A stretch of DNA of 6,452 nucleotides from Planctomycetia bacterium (GCA_005773755.1 SXHE01000042.1:1-6452); one strand, 5' to 3'; counted from the stretch's first letter, positions 1 through 5,284 are shown. The notes: generated from the letters alone by a model not told the origin. Translations and numbers: made by a program.

Positions 1-67
1 CCAAGTTCCGCCGTCCGCGGTCCGTGTCGCGCACCGATTTCAGGATGGTGTCTTCGGGAGAAGGCAT
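1..67 (-). CDS. possible partial third gene of the toxin unit, running off the left edge
   Basis: A minus-strand frame opens with ATG at 67 and stays open to the window edge; its first residues read MPSPEDTILKSVRDT. The same frame is also open upstream of the ATG (RARFGYHHF before it), but I see no other start codon there, so either the ATG is the true start or this is a remnant of a longer gene. It would begin 29 nt after the stop of the acidic small protein, on the same strand. There is no clear Shine-Dalgarno before the ATG. SPEDTIL-type motifs occur in nucleotidyltransferase-like toxin families as I recall them, but 22 codons are too few to assign a family. A competing plus-strand frame enters from the left edge and ends at 72-80 in three consecutive stops (TGA TGA TAG), so which strand is coding is not settled. 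Confidence 0.22.
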   Translation of the reverse strand, partial: MPSPEDTILKSVRDTDRGRRNL

Positions 68-81
68 GAAGTGATGATAGC

Positions 82-118
82 CGAACCGCGCGCGTGTTAG
101 CTCGCGGGCCGCGGTTCG
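82..118 (-). terminator. stem-loop over the stop codon of the small acidic gene
   Basis: CGAACCGCG (82-90) and CGCGGTTCG (110-118) form a perfect 9-bp inverted repeat. The 19-nt loop contains the TAA stop (99..97) of the minus-strand gene, and a further CGCG/CGCG pairing is possible inside. No T-run follows on the minus strand, so it is not a canonical intrinsic terminator. It may be a 3'-end stabilising structure, or chance in GC-rich DNA. Confidence 0.3.
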
Positions 119-417
119 ACTTCTGGGACGCTCCGTGCAGTGCCGGGGTCTGTTGGCAAAGTCGCTTGAGGCGGGTCTTGATAGCACTGGTCGGCCCGAC
201 AGTTGCCGGTTAGCGCGTCGAGCGCACTCAGCAACGCTTCTTCGCCGTCCGTAGGAAGATTCGGCGTGTCGAGCGCGGCGTCGAGCCACGGGCGGAAGTC
301 ACTGGTGATTTGATCTGTGTTCCGCCCAGCGGCCAGTTCGTGCCGGACCAGTCGGTCCATTTCCGTGTACGGGTCGCCGGACAGTATCGCTTTGCGAGTC
401 GCTTCAAGAGTAATCAC
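97..417 (-). CDS. small acidic protein, candidate immunity/antitoxin partner of the Tse2-like toxin
   Basis: The product is 106 residues when started at GTG 417. I chose this start because its GTG overlaps the toxin stop as GTGA (417..414) and a GGAGG lies 9 nt upstream, inside the end of the toxin gene. A longer in-frame start, GTG at 447, would add ten residues but has no comparable SD. The protein is acidic (about 18 Asp/Glu against 9 Lys/Arg). The first half looks helical (ATRKAILSGDPYTEMDRLVRH). A GNCRADQCY motif with two cysteines lies around residues 72-80, followed by a low-complexity Pro/Thr-rich tail. I do not recognise a named domain. An immunity role is inferred from position after the toxin, coupled translation, small size and acidity, which fit neutralising partners of toxins such as Tsi2. 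It could instead be an unrelated conserved protein. Third codon positions are less GC-biased than in the centre of the window. Confidence 0.75.
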   Translation of the reverse strand: MITLEATRKAILSGDPYTEMDRLVRHELAAGRNTDQITSDFRPWLDAALDTPNLPTDGEEALLSALDALTGNCRADQCYQDPPQATLPTDPGTARSVPEVEPRPAS

Positions 418-803
418 GAGGTCGTTCCTCCGTCCGCTTTTTTCCACAGATCGCGGGTGCCGGCCAGCAGTGCTTGGAGTTCGTCAAGATTCACCGCGCT
501 CGACGGTTCGAGGTGGTAATGCCCCTGCTTCTTGCCGCGCTGGTGGGCTTCCAGTTCGGGAGGCAACTCTTGGGTGTCGATCACCCAAACTTCACCCTGA
601 ACTTGGAACGGAATCGTTGCGGGGTCGTTGAACACCGACAACCCTTCACCCGGCGCGACGCCGTCCGTTCCAATCGCCGCACTCACGTCTGCCGCCTGCC
701 TCGGCTGGGCCGGGTCCGCGGGCCGCACGCCCAGCATGTTTCGCCCGCTGCCGACCGCTGGCTTCCCGTCTGGTGCGGCGAACATTTTCCGGTACAGTTT
801 CAC
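414..803 (-). CDS. Tse2-like ADP-ribosyltransferase-type toxin
   Basis: The 129-residue product matches the layout of the Tse2 toxin family as I remember it. LYRKMF is at the N-terminus (3-8), then LGVRP (24-28), GLSVFND (54-60), ELPPEL (79-84), GHYHLEP (94-100) and TRDLW (116-120). Pseudomonas Tse2 has a comparable order: LYR-x-x-F, TSVFD, an LP turn and HYTI-x-P. That toxin has an ADP-ribosyltransferase-like fold, acts in the cytoplasm and is delivered by type VI secretion in Pseudomonas. No secretion gene is visible here, so this copy may act as a chromosomal toxin-antitoxin toxin. There is no signal peptide or membrane segment. The start is GTG at 803: an in-frame TAA lies 33 nt upstream with no other start between, and a GGAG sits at 817..814, 10 nt before it. 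The stop overlaps the downstream small acidic gene by 4 nt. The catalytic activity and the target are not shown by the sequence. Confidence 0.8.
   Translation of the reverse strand: MKLYRKMFAAPDGKPAVGSGRNMLGVRPADPAQPRQAADVSAAIGTDGVAPGEGLSVFNDPATIPFQVQGEVWVIDTQELPPELEAHQRGKKQGHYHLEPSSAVNLDELQALLAGTRDLWKKADGGTTS
425..431 (-). promoter_or_regulatory. Shine-Dalgarno that decides the start of the small acidic gene
   Basis: The minus strand reads GGAGGAA here, within the last codons of the toxin gene. The GGAGG core is 9 nt before the GTG at 417, whose GTGA overlaps the toxin TGA. This is a strong sign of coupled translation and favours GTG 417 over GTG 447. Confidence 0.7.
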
Positions 804-838
804 GGGCGACGCGCTCCGGCGGTTCGCTGCCGCATGTT

Positions 839-866
839 ATTTTACCCCTTCGCACTCACCCTGCAA
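839..866 (-). promoter_or_regulatory. candidate promoter of the toxin unit
   Basis: On the minus strand TTGCAG (866..861) is followed after 16 nt by TAAAAT (844..839), which differs from the TATAAT consensus at one position. It lies about 35 nt upstream of the toxin GTG in a locally AT-rich patch. The -35 match is weak, and planctomycete promoter rules are not well defined, so this is only a candidate. Confidence 0.3.
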
Positions 867-954
867 CAGAGCGATTTCCGCTTACTCGCGAACGTGCCGG
901 CCGTGCATTGCGTCGAGCCGGGGGCGCGGGTAACGTCCGCAGTGAGAGTTGGTG

Positions 955-982
955 GCGCTGTGAGCAGGACTCACATTGGCGC
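955..982 (+). promoter_or_regulatory. inverted repeat upstream of the 112-residue gene, possible operator
   Basis: TGTGAG (959-964) and CTCACA (970-975) are perfect inverted halves around a 5-nt spacer, flanked by GCGC on both sides (955-958 and 979-982). It lies about 40 nt before the ATG at 1017 and between the divergent toxin unit and the plus-strand gene. It could be a regulator-binding site or a hairpin in the 5' leader. The rest of the 213-nt gap between 804 and 1016 shows no gene. Confidence 0.3.
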
Positions 983-997
983 AGGGCAAGAAGTACA

Positions 998-1011
998 GCG
1001 CCGGAGGGCGC
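998..1011 (+). promoter_or_regulatory. Shine-Dalgarno held in a hairpin loop
   Basis: GCGCC (998-1002) and GGCGC (1007-1011) pair as a 5-bp stem whose four-base loop is GGAG, the heart of the SD for the ATG at 1017. The GGAGG core (1003-1007) is 9 nt from that ATG. This supports the start, and the structure may tune access of ribosomes. Confidence 0.45.
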
Positions 1012-1016
1012 AGCTT

Positions 1017-1355
1017 ATGGTAGAGCCTCGAATCACACGCGGTGCGGGTCACGAACTCGCGCTCGCGGCTGCCAACGGTGAAGCACAGCAGCGACTCACC
1101 GCAGAGCATTGGGCACTGTGGTCGGTACTTCGCTCTCCGGCCCGGTACGAGATGGCTCCGCAGGCCGACGAGTGGGAACCTGTACTCGGGTTCGTTCCCG
1201 ACCAACGGTCGTACATGGAGTATGGGTACATGCTGGTTGACGAGGGACGAACGGTCACGGCGTGCCGGGTTCTGGTAGACCGCCGTGAGCCGGGCTCAGT
1301 CGTTCGAGTCGAATGGTACCCCAGTCGGATCGATCCCCGGAAGCGTCCCGATTAA
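1017..1355 (+). CDS. conserved-looking hypothetical protein, 112 residues
   Basis: I do not recognise a family. The frame can be read back to 474, but only the part from ATG 1017 looks like a gene. It has a GGAGG 9 nt upstream, balanced amino-acid use and ordered-looking segments. The upstream part lies antisense to the toxin and is Arg/Ala-rich shadow sequence. An amphipathic helical stretch (AEHWALWSVLRSPARYEM, about residues 29-46) is followed by DEWEPVLGFVPDQRSY (51-66). The C-terminal half (CRVLVDRREPGSVVRVEWY, about 83-101) looks like beta strands. There is no signal peptide or membrane segment. The gene is divergent from the toxin unit, with its stop TAA 48 nt from the convergent end of the WD40 gene. 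It may be a cytoplasmic accessory protein; a functional link to the toxin pair is not shown. Confidence 0.6.
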   Translation: MVEPRITRGAGHELALAAANGEAQQRLTAEHWALWSVLRSPARYEMAPQADEWEPVLGFVPDQRSYMEYGYMLVDEGRTVTACRVLVDRREPGSVVRVEWYPSRIDPRKRPD

Positions 1356-1360
1356 CAATC

Positions 1361-1400
1361 GCTGCCCAACCGGGCGCAGAGGTTGTTCGTCAACGGCAGC
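1361..1400. terminator. possible bidirectional terminator stem-loop between convergent genes
   Basis: GCTGCC (1361-1366) pairs with GGCAGC (1395-1400), and inside it CAACC (1367-1371) pairs with GGTTG (1381-1385), leaving a one-sided bulge. It fills the 48-nt gap between the TAA of the plus-strand gene and the TAG of the minus-strand WD40 gene. No T-run is present on either side, so the role is inferred from placement. Confidence 0.35.
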
Positions 1401-1403
1401 ACC

Positions 1404-3368
1404 CTACTTCCGCTTCCACACGAGCGCGGTTGCGCCGGGGGCGTCGGTGATGGCGTGCTTGCCGTCGGCCGTGAGTTGCAGGCCGAAGGTGGTGCCGCCG
1501 GGACCGCGGAAGGGGGTTGTGCGGGTGCCGTCGCGCGCGGCCCACTCGCGGATCGTGCCGTCGATGTGTGTCGTGAGGACCGCCGCGCCGTCCGGGGTGA
1601 AGGCCACCTCGCCCACGGCCTCTTCCAGCTTGAACTTCTGCCGCCAGTCCGCTTCGCCCTTCGCGATGTCGTACAGCAGCAGTTCGCCGTCGTTGTAGTA
1701 GGTGTGTACGGCGAGCTTCTTGCCGTCCGGGGAGAGCGCCAGGCGCGTGCCCCACGACTTCAACTCGAACGGCAGCGCGAGCCGCGCCAGCTCCTTGCCC
1801 GTGCGCGGGTCGAGCTTCGACACCTCGCCCTTCGGCCGGCCGTAGTAGAGCGCGGCGCTGTCCGGGGTGAACACCGGGCGGCAGCCGGGGATCGTGCTCT
1901 TGTGCCCGTCGCCCGCGGACGCCTCGCGCCACAGCACCTTCACGGTCGGCACGTCCCACGCCCAGAGCGCCTGCGTGTCCGCGACGGCGACCACCGTCTT
2001 GCCGTCGGGCGATACGGCGATCTTGGTGCGGCGGTGCCACGGCAGGTCTTTCGCGCGCTCGGTCGGCGAGTTGAGGATCGCCGTCTGCTTGCCGGTCGCC
2101 GGGTTCCACACGCTCACGGAGCGGTCCGCGTGCCCGGCGAACAGCGTCTTGCTGTCGGCAGAGAAGGTGAGATCGTCGACCGTGTCGCCCTTGGCGCGCA
2201 GCGCGCGCGGCTTGCCGGTGAACGGCGCGTCCCACACACGGATCGCGCCGACCCCGTCGCCCACGGCCGCAAATTTGCCGTCCGGCGAGACGGCGGCCCG
2301 CGTGTGCCCCGCGAACCCGTCCGGCGGCGCGGCCAGTTTGCCGGTCGCGAGGTCGAGCGTGTAGACGCACTGGCCCATCGTCAGCACGAGCCGGTTACTC
2401 TTGTAGTCGATGGCCCACTGCGCCACGCGCATCGGCATCGGCCAGTCCTTGAGGCGCTCGCCGGTGGTCACGTCCCAGCGCGCGAAGTGCGCCGGCGTCT
2501 TCTCGCCGTACACCGACGCCGGCAGGCACATGAGCAGCGTTTTGTTGTCCGGGGCGAACCGAACCGAGCCGCTGTAGGTCTTCCCGTCCGCGTCCTTCAG
2601 CTTCAGTTCCTTCTTGGTGGCGATCTCCCACACCTGCGGTCCGGCTTCGCCGGTGCTGCACGCCACGAACTTGCCGTCGGGCGAGGGCACCGAGTTGAAC
2701 GGGTACGCGCCGCCGCTCTCGCCGTTGTACACGCCCTTACTCAGCTTCGTGTCGGTGACGCCGACGTAGTTCTCGACACTCGCCATGTCGGTGTAGTCCG
2801 TCACCCAGCGGCCGTCGGGCGACACGGCCGAGATGCGGTCGTAGCCGCCCTTGATCGGGGTCCACGTGCCGGCCTTCACGTCGAGTTTCTGCCACCCGGC
2901 CCACGTCTCGCAGATCACGAAGTCCGCGAGCGGCGCGTTGAACACCGTGCTGATGTGTGCCGGTTTCTTGTCGAAGGTTTGCAGCCCGGCGACGCTCCGC
3001 AGGTACTTCCCGGTAAGGGCGTCCCACACATGTACTTCGGGTTCGATGTGTGCGGTGACGATCTCCGTCCCGCCGCTGGCGAACGCGAACGTGAACCAGT
3101 GCGGACCGCGCGTGTGCTTCGGGTCGCGCGTCCGCTTCTCGTCGCGGACGCGCGCGACGATCTCGCCGGTGGCGAGGTTCATCACGTCGATGCCATCGCG
3201 CACGCGGAACGCGGCGCGCGTGCCGTCGGGCGCGAGCGTGATGGTGTTGCCGTTGGTGCGGAACGCGAGCGTGCCGAGCCGCGCGACCGCGCCGTCCGGC
3301 AGCGGCGGCTCGGCCGCGAATGTGGGCAGCGTAAACAGCGCGACGAGCGCCGCGAGGAGGTATCGCAT
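1404..3368 (-). CDS. exported double WD40 beta-propeller protein
   Basis: The product is 654 residues from ATG 3368. This start is chosen because GAGGA lies 8 nt before it and because a good signal peptide follows directly: MRYLL, a hydrophobic core, then a likely signal peptidase I cut after TFA (about residue 18). A longer frame back to 3467 overlaps miaB and would bury that signal. There is no lipobox cysteine. The rest is WD40-like repeats with recurring SPDGK and VWD/LWD-type ends. I count fourteen, at about residues 41-65, 91-116, 139-163, 179-206, 224-248, 267-299, 315-340, 357-380, 397-422, 449-472, 497-520, 541-567, 585-610 and 628-652. That fits two seven-bladed propellers. No catalytic domain is visible, so it probably acts as a binding scaffold outside the cytoplasmic membrane. 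It is the second gene of an operon with miaB, and its ligand is unknown. Confidence 0.9.
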   Translation of the reverse strand: MRYLLAALVALFTLPTFAAEPPLPDGAVARLGTLAFRTNGNTITLAPDGTRAAFRVRDGIDVMNLATGEIVARVRDEKRTRDPKHTRGPHWFTFAFASGGTEIVTAHIEPEVHVWDALTGKYLRSVAGLQTFDKKPAHISTVFNAPLADFVICETWAGWQKLDVKAGTWTPIKGGYDRISAVSPDGRWVTDYTDMASVENYVGVTDTKLSKGVYNGESGGAYPFNSVPSPDGKFVACSTGEAGPQVWEIATKKELKLKDADGKTYSGSVRFAPDNKTLLMCLPASVYGEKTPAHFARWDVTTGERLKDWPMPMRVAQWAIDYKSNRLVLTMGQCVYTLDLATGKLAAPPDGFAGHTRAAVSPDGKFAAVGDGVGAIRVWDAPFTGKPRALRAKGDTVDDLTFSADSKTLFAGHADRSVSVWNPATGKQTAILNSPTERAKDLPWHRRTKIAVSPDGKTVVAVADTQALWAWDVPTVKVLWREASAGDGHKSTIPGCRPVFTPDSAALYYGRPKGEVSKLDPRTGKELARLALPFELKSWGTRLALSPDGKKLAVHTYYNDGELLLYDIAKGEADWRQKFKLEEAVGEVAFTPDGAAVLTTHIDGTIREWAARDGTRTTPFRGPGGTTFGLQLTADGKHAITDAPGATALVWKRK

Positions 3369-3381
3369 GGGAGGTTCCTCA
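3369..3381 (-). promoter_or_regulatory. stop codon and ribosome site overlap joining miaB to the WD40 gene
   Basis: On the minus strand the miaB TGA (3381..3379) is part of TGAGGA, which also serves as the SD of the next gene 10 nt away. Ribosomes finishing miaB would be placed to start the WD40 gene, suggesting co-transcription and coupled translation. Confidence 0.6.
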
Positions 3382-4881
3382 CACGAGAGGAAGGGAGAAC
3401 TTGTTGGGGCGCGGCGCGACCGCGCTCGCCTGCGGCTCGCGGCTAACGTCCGCGCCCACCACTTCATCAGTGAGCACGTCGCCGTAGAGGGTGAACGGCG
3501 AGGCGTCCTTGATCGCGACGCGAACCGTGTGGCCGATCAGTCGCTCGGTGCCGTCGAACACGACGATGTGGTCCGTCATGCTGTGGCCGGTCAGTTGCAT
3601 GATCGCCGACGCCGGCTCCGGCACAGGGGGCTTACGGCCCCCGCTCAGGGCGCTCTGTTCGCGGCGGCTCGGGCCTTCGACCAGCACCTCGACCGTGGTG
3701 CCGACCTGCGCCCGGTGGTCCGCGCGGCTGTTCTCGTTCTGCACCGCGAGCAGGTCGTTGTTGCGGCGCTTCTTCACGTCCTCCGGCACGTCGTCGGGGT
3801 ACTTCTCCGCGGCCTTCGTGCCGCCGCGCTCGCTGTACTTGAAGATGAAGCTGTTCTTGAACTTCGCCGCGCGCACCAGTTCCATCGACTTCTGGAAGCT
3901 CTCCTCCGTCTCGCCGCAGAACCCGACGATGAAGTCCGAACTGACCGACACGCCGGGCGCCAGCTCGCGACACCGCGCGAGCATGTCCATGTAGTAGCCC
4001 GCGGTGTAGTTCCGCTTCATGCGCTTCAAGACTTCGTCGCACCCCGACTGCACCGGGACGTGCAGGTATTTGACCACCTTCGGCAGTTCGCGAACGGCGT
4101 CGAGCAGGTCGTCGGTCATGTCCTTGGGGTAGTTGGTCACGAACTTGATGCGTTCGAGGCCGGCGATGTCGTGCATCCCGGCGATGAGGTCGGAGAGCCG
4201 CGTTTTCCGGTCGCCCGATTCGTGGACGTAGCTGTTCACCGTCTGGCCGATGAGCGTGACTTCCTTGCAGCCCTGATCGACGAGTTGCCGGACCTCGTGC
4301 CAGATGTGTTCCGGCGGGCGGCTCTGCTCCGGGCCGCGGGTACTGGGCACGACGCAGTACGTACAGAACTTGTCGCAGCCGATCTGGATGCGGACGAACG
4401 CCTGAAACGGCGTCGGGCGCATGGAGGGGTCGCGGGTCGGGTCGTAGCTGACGAAGCTCGCTTCCACCTCGTTCCGCCCCGCGTCACTGCGGCCCAAGCT
4501 GACGGCCAGTTGCGGCTCGCGGGTCGCGCGCACCTTCGCGACCAGTTCCGGCACCGCCGCGAGTTGGCCCGTGCCGACGATCATGTCCACATACGGGGCG
4601 CGCTTGCGGATCAGTTCTTGGTCCTTCTGGGCCATGCAGCCGAGCACGCCGACGACCGCGCCCGGCTTGTCGCGCTTCAACAGTCGCACGCGCCCCAGCG
4701 CGGAGAACGTCTTCTCTTCCGCGTGCTCGCGCACGGAACACGTGTTGAAGAGGAACACGTCGGCATCGGCGGGCGAATCGGTCAGGTCGTAGCCGTGCTT
4801 TCGGAGCGCGCCGATGACCAGCTCGCTGTCGAGCACGTTCATCTGGCAACCGACCGTCTCGATGTAAACCTTCTGCGCCAT
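3379..4881 (-). CDS. miaB: tRNA-2-methylthio-N6-dimethylallyladenosine synthase MiaB
   Basis: This radical SAM methylthiotransferase converts N6-isopentenyl-adenosine 37 of tRNAs reading UNN codons to the 2-methylthio form, using two iron-sulfur clusters in the cytoplasm. The 500-residue product from ATG 4881 has an N-terminal MTTase domain (KVYIETVGCQMN at 4-15) with cluster cysteines C12, C48 and C82. A radical SAM core follows with C169-x3-C173-x2-C176 (GCDKFCTYCVVP), and a C-terminal TRAM domain at about 388-470. The C12/C48/C82 set and the GQTVNSY motif (212-218) favour MiaB over MtaB or RimO. Two oddities: about 18 extra residues (410-427, ALSGGRKPPVPEPA) split the TRAM domain and coincide with a palindromic repeat, and a tail after 478 contains SREPQASA. 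Start 4881 places the family motif at the N-terminus; ATG 4968, in frame with a stronger SD, would add 29 residues with codon use unlike the gene. It is first in an operon with the WD40 gene. Confidence 0.95.
   Translation of the reverse strand: MAQKVYIETVGCQMNVLDSELVIGALRKHGYDLTDSPADADVFLFNTCSVREHAEEKTFSALGRVRLLKRDKPGAVVGVLGCMAQKDQELIRKRAPYVDMIVGTGQLAAVPELVAKVRATREPQLAVSLGRSDAGRNEVEASFVSYDPTRDPSMRPTPFQAFVRIQIGCDKFCTYCVVPSTRGPEQSRPPEHIWHEVRQLVDQGCKEVTLIGQTVNSYVHESGDRKTRLSDLIAGMHDIAGLERIKFVTNYPKDMTDDLLDAVRELPKVVKYLHVPVQSGCDEVLKRMKRNYTAGYYMDMLARCRELAPGVSVSSDFIVGFCGETEESFQKSMELVRAAKFKNSFIFKYSERGGTKAAEKYPDDVPEDVKKRRNNDLLAVQNENSRADHRAQVGTTVEVLVEGPSRREQSALSGGRKPPVPEPASAIMQLTGHSMTDHIVVFDGTERLIGHTVRVAIKDASPFTLYGDVLTDEVVGADVSREPQASAVAPRPNKFSLPLV
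3420..3445. repeat. repeat-like GC-rich sequence encoding the MiaB tail (SREPQASA)
   Basis: This stretch encodes SREPQASA near the MiaB C-terminus, beyond the usual end of the TRAM domain. On the minus strand it repeats the unit GCGAGC on either side of CGCAG. From memory, similar sequence recurs in Gemmata-like genomes, often read through as SREPQASA. No second copy is present in this window, so calling it a dispersed repeat rests on recall. Confidence 0.3.
3625..3643. repeat. palindromic repeat inside the miaB TRAM domain (copy 1)
   Basis: GGGGGC (3626-3631), loop TTACG, GCCCCC (3637-3642) form a 6-bp perfect stem. The 19-base core matches the minus strand of 5169-5187 at 15 positions, with GGCCCCCG identical in both. 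It lies within the apparent insertion of about 54 bases (3601-3654) that adds about 18 residues to MiaB without breaking the frame. This suggests a REP-like dispersed element. Confidence 0.5.
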
Positions 4882-4926
4882 GTTCGGGGTTCCGTTATCA
4901 GACGGGGCCGACGGGTTATCAAGAGA

Positions 4927-4955
4927 AGGATACAGGGAAACGCGCGATTGATGAA
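4927..4955 (-). promoter_or_regulatory. weak promoter-like pair just upstream of miaB
   Basis: TTCATC (4955..4950) and TATCCT (4932..4927) are separated by 17 nt on the minus strand, about 45 nt before ATG 4881. Matches to consensus are 3/6 and 4/6. If used, the transcript would start downstream of ATG 4968 and make 4881 the only start. The surrounding 4890-4968 stretch is less GC-biased than the gene, as expected of a leader. Confidence 0.18.
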
Positions 4956-5161
4956 GTTGAACTGACATCTCGACCCCCCTCCCCCATTTACGGACGTGTG
5001 GGCTTCCGCTGGTCTTTACAGCGTCTGCGACGATTCGCCGCGAACCGCCTGACCACAGCGAATTGTTTGTGCTGGAAATTGCAGGACTTGGCTACGGTCA
5101 GGGGTGACCAATTCGGGGGCGATGTGGCCGACCCGCACGGTCGCGAACCGGCGCGCACGCC

Positions 5162-5200
5162 CGGCGCTCGGGGGCCACAATCCGCCCGTCACGAGCGCCG
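5162..5200. repeat. inverted repeat containing copy 2 of the palindromic element
   Basis: CGGCGCTCG (5162-5170) and CGAGCGCCG (5192-5200) form a perfect 9-bp stem, and GGGC/GCCC (5172-5175/5184-5187) can pair within the loop. The minus strand of 5169-5187 resembles the repeat inside miaB (15 of 19 bases), both sharing GGCCCCCG. It lies just downstream of the miaB promoter candidate, so it would be transcribed in the leader if that promoter is real. Confidence 0.45.
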
Positions 5201-5209
5201 TCAACGACA

Positions 5210-5237
5210 ACTATTGGCGATAATGTACGAAAGTCAA
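5210..5237 (-). promoter_or_regulatory. candidate promoter for the miaB operon
   Basis: TTGACT (5237..5232, five of six to TTGACA) is followed after 16 nt by AATAGT (5215..5210, four of six to TATAAT) in the most AT-rich patch of the intergenic region. It points toward miaB and would give a leader of about 320 nt that includes repeat copy 2. A shorter leader from a nearer promoter is equally possible. Confidence 0.35.
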
Positions 5238-5284
5238 CTAAAATTTCGGATAGCTGCCGTCGCGCTGGGGTCGGGAGTAAGTGA

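Noticed and set aside
474..1016. Plus-strand extension of the 112-residue gene back to 474
   Set aside because: It runs antisense through the toxin gene, has shadow-like composition, and a much better start with SD is present at 1017.
882..1205. Minus-strand 107-codon frame opposite the 112-residue gene
   Set aside because: No SD and no recognisable motif. The plus-strand gene in the same place has better signals, although the choice rests on sequence quality alone.
1383..4965. Two very long plus-strand open frames (about 690-700 codons) antisense to the WD40 gene and miaB
   Set aside because: They are Arg/Ala/Val-rich translations with no domains, lying opposite genes with clear families. 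Long antisense frames are expected where third codon positions are strongly GC-biased.
5016..5210. Minus-strand 64-codon frame upstream of miaB
   Set aside because: It starts with TTG inside the repeat region without an SD, and its GGLWPPSAGRA segment is simply the repeat read through.
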